Positions 28,601-34,916 of a DNA stretch of 64,000 nt are shown one piece after another. The stretch is from Paractinoplanes aksuensis (GTDB taxonomy: Bacteria > Actinomycetota > Actinomycetes > Mycobacteriales > Micromonosporaceae). Within the stretch, counting starts at the first letter, position 1; each line of letters starts with the position of its first letter. Position numbers and translations under genes: made by a program. The DNA is taken from NCBI RefSeq assembly GCF_024137025.1, contig NZ_JAMYJR010000003.1, positions 62,001-126,000 of the forward strand, in the 5' to 3' direction. The notes under the pieces are model-generated. The model worked only from the letters and a program-made list of their open reading frames with translations. It was not told the DNA's origin and did not search any database.

Positions 28601-29181
28601 GAATCGGCCGGGCGACGCGAATCGGAGGTGCGTCGCGGCTCGGGGGAGCGCCGCTGCTGACGCCGCCGACCGGCCGCTTCGTCCTCGTCGCTGCGGCTGA
28701 CCGTCCGGGCCCCCGGATTGGGCCCGTGGCCGTACGCGACCAGGTCGCGGTGGTCGTACGGCTCGTCGATGTCGTCGTGCAGGTCGTAGCGCTCGTTGTG
28801 GCGGCGCTGGACCGCGTCGGCGAACGTGTCCGGCGCGTCGAAGTCGGCGCCCAGCTCGGGCCGGTTGAAGTCGACGTCGCTGAAGTCGTCGCCGGCCAGG
28901 TTGGGCTGGGACGTGTCGACCGGCGCGAAGTCGGGGTCGTCGAGCCAGCTCGGGCGCTGCGTGTCGAACGCCGCGCGCGGCTCGCCACCCGCGTTGCCGT
29001 GGGCCCGGCGCTGACGGCGGGCGGCCAGCTCGTCGACCTGACCGTCGCCGCGGCGGGTCGGGATGATCGGGTCGGGAGTGTCGCGCCGCTGGAACTGGCG
29101 TTCCTGGACGACCGCCGACTGCGGCATGATCGAGTACTCGGAGTACTCGTCCTCCCAGTATTCGTCGTCCTCGAAGCTCAT
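22639..29181 (-). CDS. Giant (2180-residue) disordered repeat protein with C-terminal TPR domain
   Basis: I do not recognise a named family. The protein starts with a very acidic segment (MSFEDDEYWEDEYSEYS). Residues about 60-270 are rich in Asp and Arg, including DSR/DDSRR-like repeats. Residues 270-660 are Pro/Val-rich with repeated PRVV and PPVAASAPV units. Residues 660-790 hold repeats of a GPEQRG/VAPGQRG type. Residues 1340-1595 hold HAPGQ and GPGQH repeats with very high Gln, His, Pro and Gly. Only about 1965-2160 looks folded, as tetratricopeptide helices (RAEVYRLLGELGMAAAASR, then SVVHENAGRSCFDQGRHMEA). There is no signal peptide or membrane helix. The ATG at 29181 is preferred since upstream DNA lacks coding character. 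Function unknown; scaffold or condensate formation is only an inference. Confidence 0.8.
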   Translation of the reverse strand: MSFEDDEYWEDEYSEYSIMPQSAVVQERQFQRRDTPDPIIPTRRGDGQVDELAARRQRRAHGNAGGEPRAAFDTQRPSWLDDPDFAPVDTSQPNLAGDDFSDVDFNRPELGADFDAPDTFADAVQRRHNERYDLHDDIDEPYDHRDLVAYGHGPNPGARTVSRSDEDEAAGRRRQQRRSPEPRRTSDSRRPADSGRPADTRRSRRSDDSRRSDDLRGSRDLADSRGSVDSRGSADEFDSRRFGDERDARRFEQDPRRFADDHDPRRSGDGRRPRRPEERPGPAAPAASGRARVPEESHNIYRRPASRRDDAYDYDDRPRRSRNDEGVRSGGRAEMLWDEPAVTPPGQDDNSDVRGRGRGERRRPDAYEFDERRRPPRDDRRTIDGEILDERAPRTIEGEIVEERRRPDRDDRRAPAARQTWDDQQGWVSDERWDDGRPVGGQGWVEETPRTSGRARVSPAWVGEGTAEHDTVAAASAPVPPVAASAPVPPVAASAPVLEPEQDDAPRVISKAEPPAPPRVVGKEEPPPAPRVVKADPPTAPRVVGTHAPTPAARVVSPPPVPPTPAASARPVAPPTRGAVPTPAPSVPRPAPARPSVPPQPPGLIPADGRTPAGPEQPARPEPGSTTLDLPGTHGSVPTGDEGRHGSVSPAQQPAARGPLPDGVPGQRGRGPDVAPGQRGHDFGPEQRGQLPDVAPGQRGHDFGPEQRGPLPDVAPGQRGPVPDGGPDQRGHRPDVASGQRGPEQRGHAPGRRGHGPDVAPGQRGPASDGGPHQRGQAPDVAPEQYGPEFGAGQRGSTSGGQGHQPAARGPVPYPAGGRADRAPDAPGPESRPRQAPDQAASAQGSGPAARGPVDPSLMATDPRLQMPRSRRSPRTAHLFLAEGDDPWSMVADEAPPAALPSGGLGRPVSPGAPGHGGQPQPQGGTPPGAMPPAVHGPAPESYRPAAPQGPVPHGAGSVAADGGPQGPSPRSGIPAGQDPRVNAPAARGAQPGQGGAPAMPGPSHGQDSRGNTPGTPQDPRGNGPGAPWAQDARGGASAVPGPPQGHDPRGNAPDTPHGPDQRGSAPAMPGTPDPRSYVPTTPGTPRGQEPRSSDPAALGAQQGQDPRTPSASQGQDPRHDVSAGPGQGTRGDAPAVPGDSQSQRPFGETPGAGRHGAPEAQAARSDAPAMDGLPIKQYGPAGVGPDSPQESAFPAAAHGDPATTDPRARLQPGRDNGFAPGQPASEWAPRNDEQNVAQPAEEHASGHHKTGDFFRRAVDKLFGGSHDTDKHPQGQPSPAAPPDRGWPTAGHPVVDRPVPGQRSPAQPAPQQPAADRRGPGQHTPAPAAPAPGQAAPNRHASDQSIPGQHGPDYRQATPGQQEFGYPQATPGQHAPHAPAQQAPGQHVPGQHVPAQHGPGQHAPGQHAPGQHVAGHGPGQHAPGQRISEQHAPDQQVPGHRESVQSAANQHAPGQQTTDPAKHGQNLTGQHTPGQDATDPAMRGQHATGLDVAGQHASDQATHGQHVTGQDAAEPAVSGQRPAPGSDLHGPGPQAPQQQVPGQAAGEWPAPEQHGPAAQASGPHGPGQHGPGQHGPGQHGPGQHGPGQHGPGRPPAPEQHRDGQRAAGEQVAAAASDPAVERVGGPEAESPWARVAERPTSLATAPVSAPRGPAPVVAPRSPAADGQPQGDVPTQSLGAPGGSQTADGENGAPGTSSQIGFPLRPRPAVDPDLRVAGTDTEQRGVEVPAQRPPSEGPLAVPEADASAPAPESERVSRHGGPDDEPHSADTPPPDATRLGAHAAPYMDPDGTLHNLRPIGRLAVSGADEPQRIADTAFGGMWFTRPAEDEPATAAPDTPDPPTEVATAVQPDANDPVQAEEPSRQPTPPGKAAAEQQAAPGQQAKQAEAPSEPVAAQREPDEAGAQDGRVIDLDVSELFKGVTITGEQPAVQDEPVDPASVRARIDERMAAPRMPREREPEPVKERPALSAADLEAIRWRLDGGTLREVVDDREALRELGERLDGPLADEVDNVAKAGLLSVRAEVYRLLGELGMAAAASRLALAHAESARDLQSEVIAQAELAHILRLRGDFKEADRLFAKATGSEVPEALRSVVHENAGRSCFDQGRHMEALDHFARAVRLGRAEDAELAARVGVCLEAVYIHVLRDGWGPYPRTREDILGLQAALEESTAEQPIIPPR
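24408..24492 (-). repeat. 15-bp tandem repeat coding GPGQH units
   Basis: Five nearly identical 15-bp units (cccggcccgtgctgc on the plus strand) and a sixth diverging one lie inside the giant gene. They code for the pentapeptide GPGQH five times in a row, in frame. The high nucleotide identity suggests recent slippage expansion. Confidence 0.9.
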
Positions 29182-29714
29182 GCCGCGGCCCCCGGGCGGT
29201 GCCGACGAACGTGCGAACGGCACCAGCGGGAGTGCACCCCACCCCATCGCCGCATGCCTCGCCCCCCGTTCGTCGCGCGTGCCCGGATCGTCCCCTCCCA
29301 CGCGGTGGATGTGGAAGGTTAACCACGGATTTGCGGGCCGCGCCAGCACCCGGCCGAGCGCTTCCCGCGGCGTCGCCCGGTGACCGGGGGCGCGCTGGAC
29401 CCCCGGCTCGTGGCCAAGCCGTGTTGATTCGTCGGCGGAGAGTACGCGGACCAGCGGCGAACAGTTCAAATGCTGTCAGCGGGCCGACAGATCAGTAGGC
29501 GGAGCGACCGCGCTGTCACCAAGCGTCGTGCGCCGAACTTAAGCAACACTTAAACCCGTTCCGGCGATACGGACGAGTAACCTCCCGCTCCAGCAGTGGC
29601 GCAACACACGCTCCCCAGAAACGGATCAAGGTGCTAAGGGATGTCACGGTGGAGGAGCGCCCGGGACGACGGTGTCCCGGGTGGAGCCACGACACCGATA
29701 GAAAGGAGCGGTAC
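29182..29714. other. Divergent intergenic region, about 530 bp without a gene
   Basis: This stretch separates the giant gene from the small gene at 29715. I see no convincing coding frame. It holds a close direct repeat of acttaa (29537-29553 region, acttaagcaacacttaaa), a TAACCT hexamer at 29578-29583 that could be a -10, and the 5' leader hairpin of the small gene. Promoters for both genes must lie here. Confidence 0.5.
29660..29681 (+). ncRNA. Leader hairpin upstream of the small gene
   Basis: A perfect 8-bp stem (cccgggac with gtcccggg) and 6-nt loop lie 33 bp before the small gene start and before its ribosome binding site. It may stabilise the mRNA or control access to the site. No known riboswitch class was recognised. 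Confidence 0.4.
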
Positions 29715-29834
29715 ATGCCGCGCCTCGACCTCGGCGCCGTACGCGCCACCTGGCGGGCGGCCTTGCGCCGCCTCGACGTCTGGACGCTCGAGACCCTCAA
29801 CTCCCCGGCCGGCGGCCGTCGCCCCCGTCTCTGA
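29715..29834 (+). CDS. 39-residue small protein, own transcription unit
   Basis: A short basic amphipathic protein, MPRLDLGAVRATWRAALRRL followed by a further 19 residues ending in RRPRL. Support for a real gene: a strong AAAGGAG site at ideal distance before the ATG; 35 of 39 sense codons end in G or C, with the rest of the codon choice like that of neighbours; and a strong terminator about 95 bp downstream. There is no signal peptide. A Trp- and Arg-rich helix at 8-28 could bind a membrane, RNA or a protein partner. It is not a recognised family and I assign no function. An upstream in-frame ATG at 29631 is less likely because it lacks a site and runs through the leader hairpin. Confidence 0.6.
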   Translation: MPRLDLGAVRATWRAALRRLDVWTLETLNSPAGGRRPRL

Positions 29835-29929
29835 AGGCCGCCGCCGCGCATCAGTTACGCGAACGCTCACATCGTCCTGCCCCCCATGCCGGTGTGAGGT
29901 CGTGCCTGCGCGGTAGTGCCGGGACCAGG

Positions 29930-29963
29930 AACGGCGGCGGGGTATCACCCCGCCGCCGTTTCG
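29930..29963 (+). terminator. Strong terminator after the small gene
   Basis: A perfect 14-bp stem (29930-29943 with 29947-29960, arms aacggcggcggggt and accccgccgccgtt) with a 3-nt loop and a short T run. It isolates the small gene from the pirin gene. Confidence 0.88.
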
Positions 29964-29971
29964 CCTCATCA

Positions 29972-29999
29972 TTGTTTTGTCACACCCGGGGCGTAGCGT
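29972..29999 (+). promoter_or_regulatory. Promoter of the pirin gene
   Basis: TTGTTT (29972-29977), a 16-nt spacer and TAGCGT (29994-29999) form a good promoter. The GTG start lies 7 nt after the -10, predicting a leaderless mRNA. Confidence 0.6.
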
Positions 30000-30006
30000 C
30001 CCCGGT

Positions 30007-30960
30007 GTGAGTAGCTTCGAAGCGGATCCCGAGGTCGGCCTGTCCGCGCCGGCCGCCATGGAGCTGCTCGAGGGCGCCCCCGTCGCGCTGGGCGGCCCCC
30101 GCGGCTTCGCTGTCACCCGCACCCTGCCCAACCGCCAGCGCCGCATGGTCGGCGCGTGGTGCTTCCTCGACGCCTACGGCCCGCACGACCTCGCCGAGTC
30201 CGAGGGCATGCGGGTCGGCCCGCATCCCCACACCGGCCTGCAGACGGTCACCTGGTTGGTCGCGGGCGAGGTCTTCCACCGCGACAGCCTGGGCAACGCC
30301 CAAGAGATCCGCCCCGGCCAGCTCAACCTCATGACCGCGGGCCGCGGCATCTCCCATTCGGAAGAGACGCCGGCCGCCCACACCCCGGTCCTGCAGGGCG
30401 TCCAGCTCTGGGTCGCGCTGCCGCACGCCGTCCGCGACATGCCACCGGCCTTCGCCCACCACGCCGATCTGCCGGTCGTCACCGAGCCCGGTTACACCGC
30501 CAAGGTCATCATGGGTACGTTCGCCGGCGTCACGTCACCGGCCCGCTGCCACACCCCACTGATCGGTGCCGAGCTCACCCTCGCCCCATCGGCCCAGGCC
30601 ACGCTGCCTTTGAAACCCGATTTCGAGTACGCCGTGCTGGCGCTCGACGGTGCTCCCGTGATCGACGACGTCACGCTCAAACCGGGCCCCCTGCTCTATC
30701 TGGGCTCGGGCCGCACGTCCGTGGCCGCCGCCACCGAGTCCCCGTCCCGCTTGCTCCTGCTGGGCGGCGAGCCCTTCGAGGAACGCCTGGTCATGTGGTG
30801 GAACTTCGTCGCCCGCGACCACGACGAAATAGTCCAGATGCGCGCCGACTGGTCCGACCACACCCCCCGCTTCGGCGAGGTCCACGGCTACGACGGCCCA
30901 CCCTTGCCCGCCCCACCCATGCCGATCTCCCGCTTGGTCCCCCGGGGCCGCGTCCGCTGA
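30007..30960 (+). CDS. Pirin-family cupin protein
   Basis: A 317-residue bicupin of the pirin family. The iron ligands are present: His73 and His75 (GPHPHTGLQ), His117 and Glu119 (GISHSEE). The C-terminal cupin carries LLLLGGEPFEERLVMWWNFV, typical for the family. Bacterial pirins are iron proteins with quercetin dioxygenase or regulatory roles; which applies here cannot be told. The GTG at 30007 is preferred because of the leaderless promoter; the in-frame upstream ATG at 29977 overlaps that promoter. The gene stands alone between a terminator and a repeat region. Confidence 0.9.
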   Translation: MSSFEADPEVGLSAPAAMELLEGAPVALGGPRGFAVTRTLPNRQRRMVGAWCFLDAYGPHDLAESEGMRVGPHPHTGLQTVTWLVAGEVFHRDSLGNAQEIRPGQLNLMTAGRGISHSEETPAAHTPVLQGVQLWVALPHAVRDMPPAFAHHADLPVVTEPGYTAKVIMGTFAGVTSPARCHTPLIGAELTLAPSAQATLPLKPDFEYAVLALDGAPVIDDVTLKPGPLLYLGSGRTSVAAATESPSRLLLLGGEPFEERLVMWWNFVARDHDEIVQMRADWSDHTPRFGEVHGYDGPPLPAPPMPISRLVPRGRVR

Positions 30961-30979
30961 CCACACAGTCCCTGACCCG

Positions 30980-31643
30980 GCACCGCGGGGGCGTTGCCGA
31001 TCGCGCAGACGTTCCGGCCCACATGGGGGAGCGGTGTCGGTCGGCGCTGTCGATCTTCCTGCGGCGTTGTGGAGCCAGGCTCGTTGATCATGCGGATGTC
31101 TCCCGTGTGCCGTTGTCGATTGCGCTGACGCTCCAGTTGCTGTGGGGCGGTGTCGTCTGGCGCTGCGGATCTTCCGGCAGTGTCGAGGATCCGCGCTCGT
31201 TGGCCATGCGGATCTTCCGGCGGTGTGGTGGAGCCGTGCTCGTTGACCGTGCGGATTTTTCCGGTGTGTCGCGGGGGCGTTTGTCGACTGCGACGACGTT
31301 CCGGTTGGTGTTGGGAGCCGTGTCGGTTGGCGCTGCGGATCTTCCGGCGGTGTTGTGGAGCCATGGTCGTTGACCGTGCGGATTTTTCCGGCGTTCCGCG
31401 GGGGCGTTTGTCGACTGCAACGACGTTCCGATTGGTGTCGGTTGGCGCTGCGGATCTTCCGGCGGTGTTGTGGAGCCGCGCTCGTTGACCATGCGGATTC
31501 TTCCGCTGTGCCGCTGTCGACTGGGCCGACATTCCGTTGGTTGGGGAGCGGTGCGGGTTGGCGCTGCGGATCTCCCGATACCGGTGAGGAGCTGCGCTTG
31601 TTGACCTTGCGGAGTCCGTCCGCTGTGCCGCCCGGCGATGTTG
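30980..31643. repeat. Degenerate tandem array of 106-168-bp units
   Basis: At least five units begin near 31012, 31131, 31299, 31426 and 31532, with a partial one before them. Each starts with a ttccg block and contains ggcgctgcggatcttccgg and a gctcgttgacc/tgcggat block; the tgcggat-ttccg core occurs twice in most units. Unit lengths are about 119, 168, 127, 106 and 110 bp, mostly not multiples of three, so the same DNA is read in different frames in successive units. I see no ribosome site or start that fits, and take the array as non-coding. Confidence 0.8.
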
Positions 31644-31869
31644 GCGGACTGTGCCCGTCGACGGCTTCGCGCCCTGAGTTGCGTGTCGTGTTTTCGCACG
31701 TGACGCACCACGGGTGCGTTGTGCGAGGCAATCGGGTTGACGCTGATCGCGGTGCGACGGATGGTCGGAGGACGGCCTCGCCGCAGCGAGCCCGGAGCCG
31801 GAGCGAGAGCAGCCGTGAGCCGGGGGCCGCACGAGCGCCGGAAACAGAACTAGCCGTGTGTCGGGCGGA
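31644..31869. other. Intergenic DNA between two repeat arrays
   Basis: No gene is seen. A small perfect inverted repeat, acgcacc-acg-ggtgcgt, lies at 31703-31719. The rest is GC-rich sequence without coding character. Confidence 0.5.
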
Positions 31870-32088
31870 GTCGGGAGCCGGCGGAAGCCGGGTGTCGGGC
31901 TGGGGCCGGGGGCCGGGGGAACCGGGTGTCGGGCTGAGGCCGGGTGCTGGTGAAGCCGGGTGCCGGGCTGAGGCCGGGTGCTGGAGAAGCCGGATGTCGG
32001 GCTGGGGCCGGGGGAATCGGGTGCCGGCCGGGGCCGGGGGCCGGGGAAGCCGGGTGTCGGGCTGAGGCCGAGGGCTGGGAGAAATCAG
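31870..32088. repeat. Tandem array of about six 29-36-bp G-rich units
   Basis: Units of the form gaagccgggtgtcgggctga followed by ggccgggtgctgg recur about six times with small changes, ending about 28 bp before the next start codon. The plus strand is very G-rich, with many GGG runs that could form G-quadruplexes in DNA or in an mRNA leader. Confidence 0.8.
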
Positions 32089-32115
32089 TACGCCGGGAAC
32101 GAACCGGGAGCGTCA

Positions 32116-32553
32116 GTGGATCTCTGGGATGTGGGAAAGCTCGCGCTGATCGTGGCCGCACCGACCTTGCTCGGCGCGGTGGTGGTCTGGGCGCCGAAGT
32201 GGTGCGGTGCGATCGCCGACCGTTGGGAGGCGGCCCGGCCGCGTCCGCCGGAGCCGTTCGGGCCGCCGATCGAGCAGCTCGCCGCCGATCTGCGCCGTCT
32301 GCTGCGTCTGCACAATGAGCTCACCGCCTCGGCCCACCTCGCGATGCGTGCCCATCGCCTGTGGGCGGTAGAGGCGGCCATTGGCACCCGGGCGGTCGAG
32401 GCGGCCCAGGCTCTGGGCGTGGCCTATCCCGAGATCGCCCGGCACGAGACGTTGCCCCGCCGCCAGCTGCACGACCTGCTGATGCGCCTGTCCGCCGCCG
32501 GGCTCGTGCTGCCCGCCCGCGTCGGCCCCTTCACCTCGGACGGCCGCATTTAG
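32116..32553 (+). CDS. Small membrane-anchored protein of unknown function
   Basis: A 145-residue protein not recognised as a named family. One membrane helix at about 5-28 (VGKLALIVAAPTLLGAVVVW) is followed by a Pro-rich hinge and an all-helical cytoplasmic part (LAADLRRLLRLHNELTASAH, then a long helix with TRAVEAAQALGVAYPEIARH). The GTG start follows CGGGAG at suitable distance. Codon use fits the host. It lies between two tandem-repeat arrays, the upstream one probably within its leader and the downstream one beginning at its stop codon. Confidence 0.65.
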   Translation: MDLWDVGKLALIVAAPTLLGAVVVWAPKWCGAIADRWEAARPRPPEPFGPPIEQLAADLRRLLRLHNELTASAHLAMRAHRLWAVEAAIGTRAVEAAQALGVAYPEIARHETLPRRQLHDLLMRLSAAGLVLPARVGPFTSDGRI

Positions 32554-32731
32554 AGGCGGCAGCGGCGTTGCAGGCGGCAGCGGCGTTGCAGGCGGCAGCG
32601 GCGTTGCAGGCGGCAGCGGCGTTGCAGGCGGCAGCGGCGCTAGAGACAGTAGGGGCGCTAGAGACAGTAGGGGCGATAGAGACAGTAGCGGCGCTAGAGG
32701 TGGCAGCTGTATTGGAAGCGGCCGCCGCGTT
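32552..32731 (+). repeat. Ten 18-bp tandem units in two subfamilies
   Basis: Starting at the second base of the preceding TAG stop codon, ten 18-bp units follow without a gap. Units 1-5 are (gc/ag)aggcggcagcggcgtt-like, units 6-8 are agagacagtaggggcgct-like, and 9-10 have drifted. Every unit has equal length, so any frame stays open across the array and hexapeptide repeats such as LQAAAA would result, but no start codon with a ribosome site uses them. Confidence 0.9.
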
Positions 32732-32985
32732 GGGTGGGGACGGCTGCGTGTAGAAGCGCCGACAGCATTGACGTCAGCCGGGCCCGCATCCCGCCGGTGC
32801 GCAGCCCAGGTGTGCTCCGGCAACCGCCGGTTCGCCGGCCACGCCTCAGTGACGGGCCTAGATGACCTGGTCGCCGGATCTGGAACTGCGTGGATGGTGT
32901 GGCTTGCACGATCTAGAACTCCAGGCATTCAGATCTATAATTCACGCGGGGCTGATCTGGCGCGCCACGAACGGGCGGCAGGCCC
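32732..32985. other. Intergenic DNA before the mannosyltransferase gene
   Basis: No gene seen. A short direct repeat (gatctggaact and gatctagaact) lies within 32876-32921. The stretch after it is unusually A/T-rich for this window (ttcagatctataattcacg) and precedes the promoter. Confidence 0.4.
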
Positions 32986-32991
32986 TACGAT
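32986..32991 (+). promoter_or_regulatory. Candidate -10 of the mannosyltransferase gene
   Basis: TACGAT, then 6 nt, then the GTG at 32998. No Shine-Dalgarno site is present between them, so a leaderless mRNA is likely. Confidence 0.5.
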
Positions 32992-32997
32992 CCCGGG

Positions 32998-34539
32998 GTG
33001 ACTACTGCGGCGACGGCAGAGACCGAGCTGAATCCTGAACCGCCGGGGAGCCCGGAACCGGCCGGCTCCGTGCCCGACGTCGTGCGGCGGCGCCTGGCCA
33101 CCCTGGAGAACTGGCTCAACCCGTACTCGTGGCTGGTCACAGCGGTCGTCGTGGTGATCGCGGGCATTCTGCGGCTCAACGGCCTGGCCGACGCCAAGGG
33201 GTACATCTTCGACGAGGTGTACTACCCGACCGACGCCTGGGACATGCTCACCCACGGGGTCGAGTGGGACGCCGAGAAGACCAACGGCCCGGCCTACGTC
33301 GTCCATCCGCCGCTCGGCAAGTGGCTGATCGCGCTGGGTGAGCTGGTCTTCGGCAACAACGAGTGGGGCTGGCGGGTCCCGACCGCGATCGCCGGCACGC
33401 TGATGGTGCTGATCCTGATCCGGGTCGCCTACCGGCTGTTCCACTCGATCCTGCTGGCCGGCACGGCCGGGCTGCTGCTGTCGCTCGACGGCTTCCAGCT
33501 GGTGCTCTCGCGGGTGTCGCTGCTCGACATTTTCCTCGGGCTCTTCATTCTTGCCTCGTTCGCCGCCGTGCTGCTCGACCGTGATCACTACCGGCGCAGC
33601 CTGCTGCGGCAGCTCGAGACGGGCCAGAAGCGCTGGATCGTCCCGTGGTGGCTGCTGGTCGCGGGCGTGCTGTTCGGCCTGGCCTGCGGCGTGAAGTGGA
33701 GCGCGCTGTTCTTCCTGCCCTTCTTCGGTGGGCTGGTGCTGGTGTGGCGGGTGCGGGCCCGCCAGTCGGCCGGGTTGCGCCGCTCGATCCTGCCCGACCT
33801 GGGCTGGGGCGTACTCAGTGTCGTTCTGACCTTCATCTTCTATCTGGCCACCTGGACCGGCTGGTTCGTCACCAACACCGGCTACTTCCGGCACTACCGC
33901 GAGGCGAACGGCCTGAGCGAGCCGCCGATCCTGGGCGCCCTGCTCAACCTGCTGCACTACCACCAGGAGGCCTACTCGTTCCACAGCGGGCTGACCTCGA
34001 AGCACCCGTATCAGTCGTGGCCGTGGCAGTGGCTGCTGATCGGCCGGCCGGTCAACTTCTATTGGCCGGGTGGCACCGACTGCGGCGCGCCGAACTGCGC
34101 CCGCCAGATCATTCTTCTCGGCACGCCGATCCTGTGGTGGTCGTTCCTGCCCGCATTGGCTGTCGTGCTGTGGTTCGGCCTGGCCCGCCGCGACTGGCGC
34201 GCGTGGGCGATCCTGGTCCCGGTGGCGGCCGGCCTGCTCCCGTGGTTCTACTACGCGATCAAGGACGGCCGGACGATGTTCTCGTTCTACGCGCTGCCGG
34301 CCCTGCCGTTCCTGATCCTGGCCGTCGTCTACGCCCTCGGCGCGATCATGACCCCGCGCGAAGGCATAGCCCAGGGCAAGGCACGAACAGATCGCCAGCT
34401 CGTGGGCACGGTAGTCGTCGGCATGTACGTGGCCATCGTGGCCCTCTGTTTCGCCTACTTCTTCCCGATATTTGTGGGCATATCCATTCCGTACGAGGAT
34501 TGGAGCGCCCGCATGTGGCTGGGCAGCCGCTGGATCTAA
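32998..34539 (+). CDS. Protein O-mannosyltransferase (GT39, PMT family)
   Basis: A 513-residue membrane glycosyltransferase that moves mannose from polyprenyl-phosphate-mannose to Ser/Thr of proteins during Sec export. A 40-residue cytoplasmic tail is followed by about eleven membrane helices. The essential acidic motif of the family is present in the first loop ([12 protein letters not shown], Asp72-Glu73), as is [13 protein letters not shown] and the second loop [12 protein letters not shown]. The C-terminal loop carries [21 protein letters not shown]. Many secreted proteins in this window have Ser/Thr/Pro linkers that could be substrates. The gene appears monocistronic, followed by a nested hairpin. 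Confidence 0.92.
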   Translation: MTTAATAETELNPEPPGSPEPAGSVPDVVRRRLATLENWLNPYSWLVTAVVVVIAGILRLNGLADAKGYIFDEVYYPTDAWDMLTHGVEWDAEKTNGPAYVVHPPLGKWLIALGELVFGNNEWGWRVPTAIAGTLMVLILIRVAYRLFHSILLAGTAGLLLSLDGFQLVLSRVSLLDIFLGLFILASFAAVLLDRDHYRRSLLRQLETGQKRWIVPWWLLVAGVLFGLACGVKWSALFFLPFFGGLVLVWRVRARQSAGLRRSILPDLGWGVLSVVLTFIFYLATWTGWFVTNTGYFRHYREANGLSEPPILGALLNLLHYHQEAYSFHSGLTSKHPYQSWPWQWLLIGRPVNFYWPGGTDCGAPNCARQIILLGTPILWWSFLPALAVVLWFGLARRDWRAWAILVPVAAGLLPWFYYAIKDGRTMFSFYALPALPFLILAVVYALGAIMTPREGIAQGKARTDRQLVGTVVVGMYVAIVALCFAYFFPIFVGISIPYEDWSARMWLGSRWI

Positions 34540-34584
34540 GGCGTGTCGATCACGCAGTAGCCCGCGTGATCGGCAGGACACGCC
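34540..34584 (+). terminator. Nested two-stem hairpin right after the mannosyltransferase stop
   Basis: Outer arms ggcgtgtc/gacacgcc and inner arms gatcacgc/gcgtgatc pair perfectly, giving a 16-bp stem interrupted only by a 5-nt bulge (ggcag) on one side and closed by an 8-nt loop. No T run follows, and the next gene's ribosome site lies about 6 nt downstream. It may be a terminator or a leader element of the DUF1905 gene. Confidence 0.6.
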
Positions 34585-34604
34585 CCATACGGAAAGGACC
34601 CGCT

Positions 34605-34886
34605 ATGGTCGCCGGACCGCTCGACATCACGTTCACCGCGACGCTCGGCAAGGTCCGGGAGCGCGACACCTGGACCTGCGTCCAGCTGCCCGGCTCGGCC
34701 GAGATCTTCGGGACGCGGGGCCTGGTCAAGGTGGCCGGCACCGTCGACGGCGAGCCGTTCGAAGGGGCCTTCATGGCACTCGGCGACGGCACCCACAAAC
34801 TCCCCGTCAACGGCGCCGTCCGCAAAGCGATCGGCAAGACCGACGGCGACGAGGTGGTCGTCCACCTCGCCCGCCGCCGCTACTAG
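34605..34886 (+). CDS. DUF1905-domain protein
   Basis: A 93-residue single-domain protein matching the DUF1905 fold pattern: [20 protein letters not shown] at the start, the [20 protein letters not shown] strand pair in the middle, and [11 protein letters not shown] at the end. Family function is not established; members often accompany or fuse to YdeI-like OmdA domains, absent here. The ATG follows GGAAAGGA at good distance. Confidence 0.8.
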   Translation: MVAGPLDITFTATLGKVRERDTWTCVQLPGSAEIFGTRGLVKVAGTVDGEPFEGAFMALGDGTHKLPVNGAVRKAIGKTDGDEVVVHLARRRY

Positions 34887-34916
34887 CAGCTCCCATCGGC
34901 GCGCACCGCCGGCGGG

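Noticed and set aside
22750..29322. Very long open frames on the plus strand opposite the giant gene (about 1135 and 778 codons)
   Set aside because: Arg/Pro-rich products with no motif, no ribosome sites, and third-position bias explained by the minus-strand gene.
30535..31832. Overlapping open minus-strand frames across the large repeat array
   Set aside because: All three frames are partly open, repeat units are mostly not multiples of three, and no start with ribosome site exists.
32552..32731. Possible CRISPR array
   Set aside because: Units are contiguous 18-mers without spacers, and no cas gene is present.
32361..32753. Plus-strand frame giving LQAAAA/LETVGA repeats
   Set aside because: Overlaps a better gene in another frame and has no start site; kept only as a slippage hypothesis.
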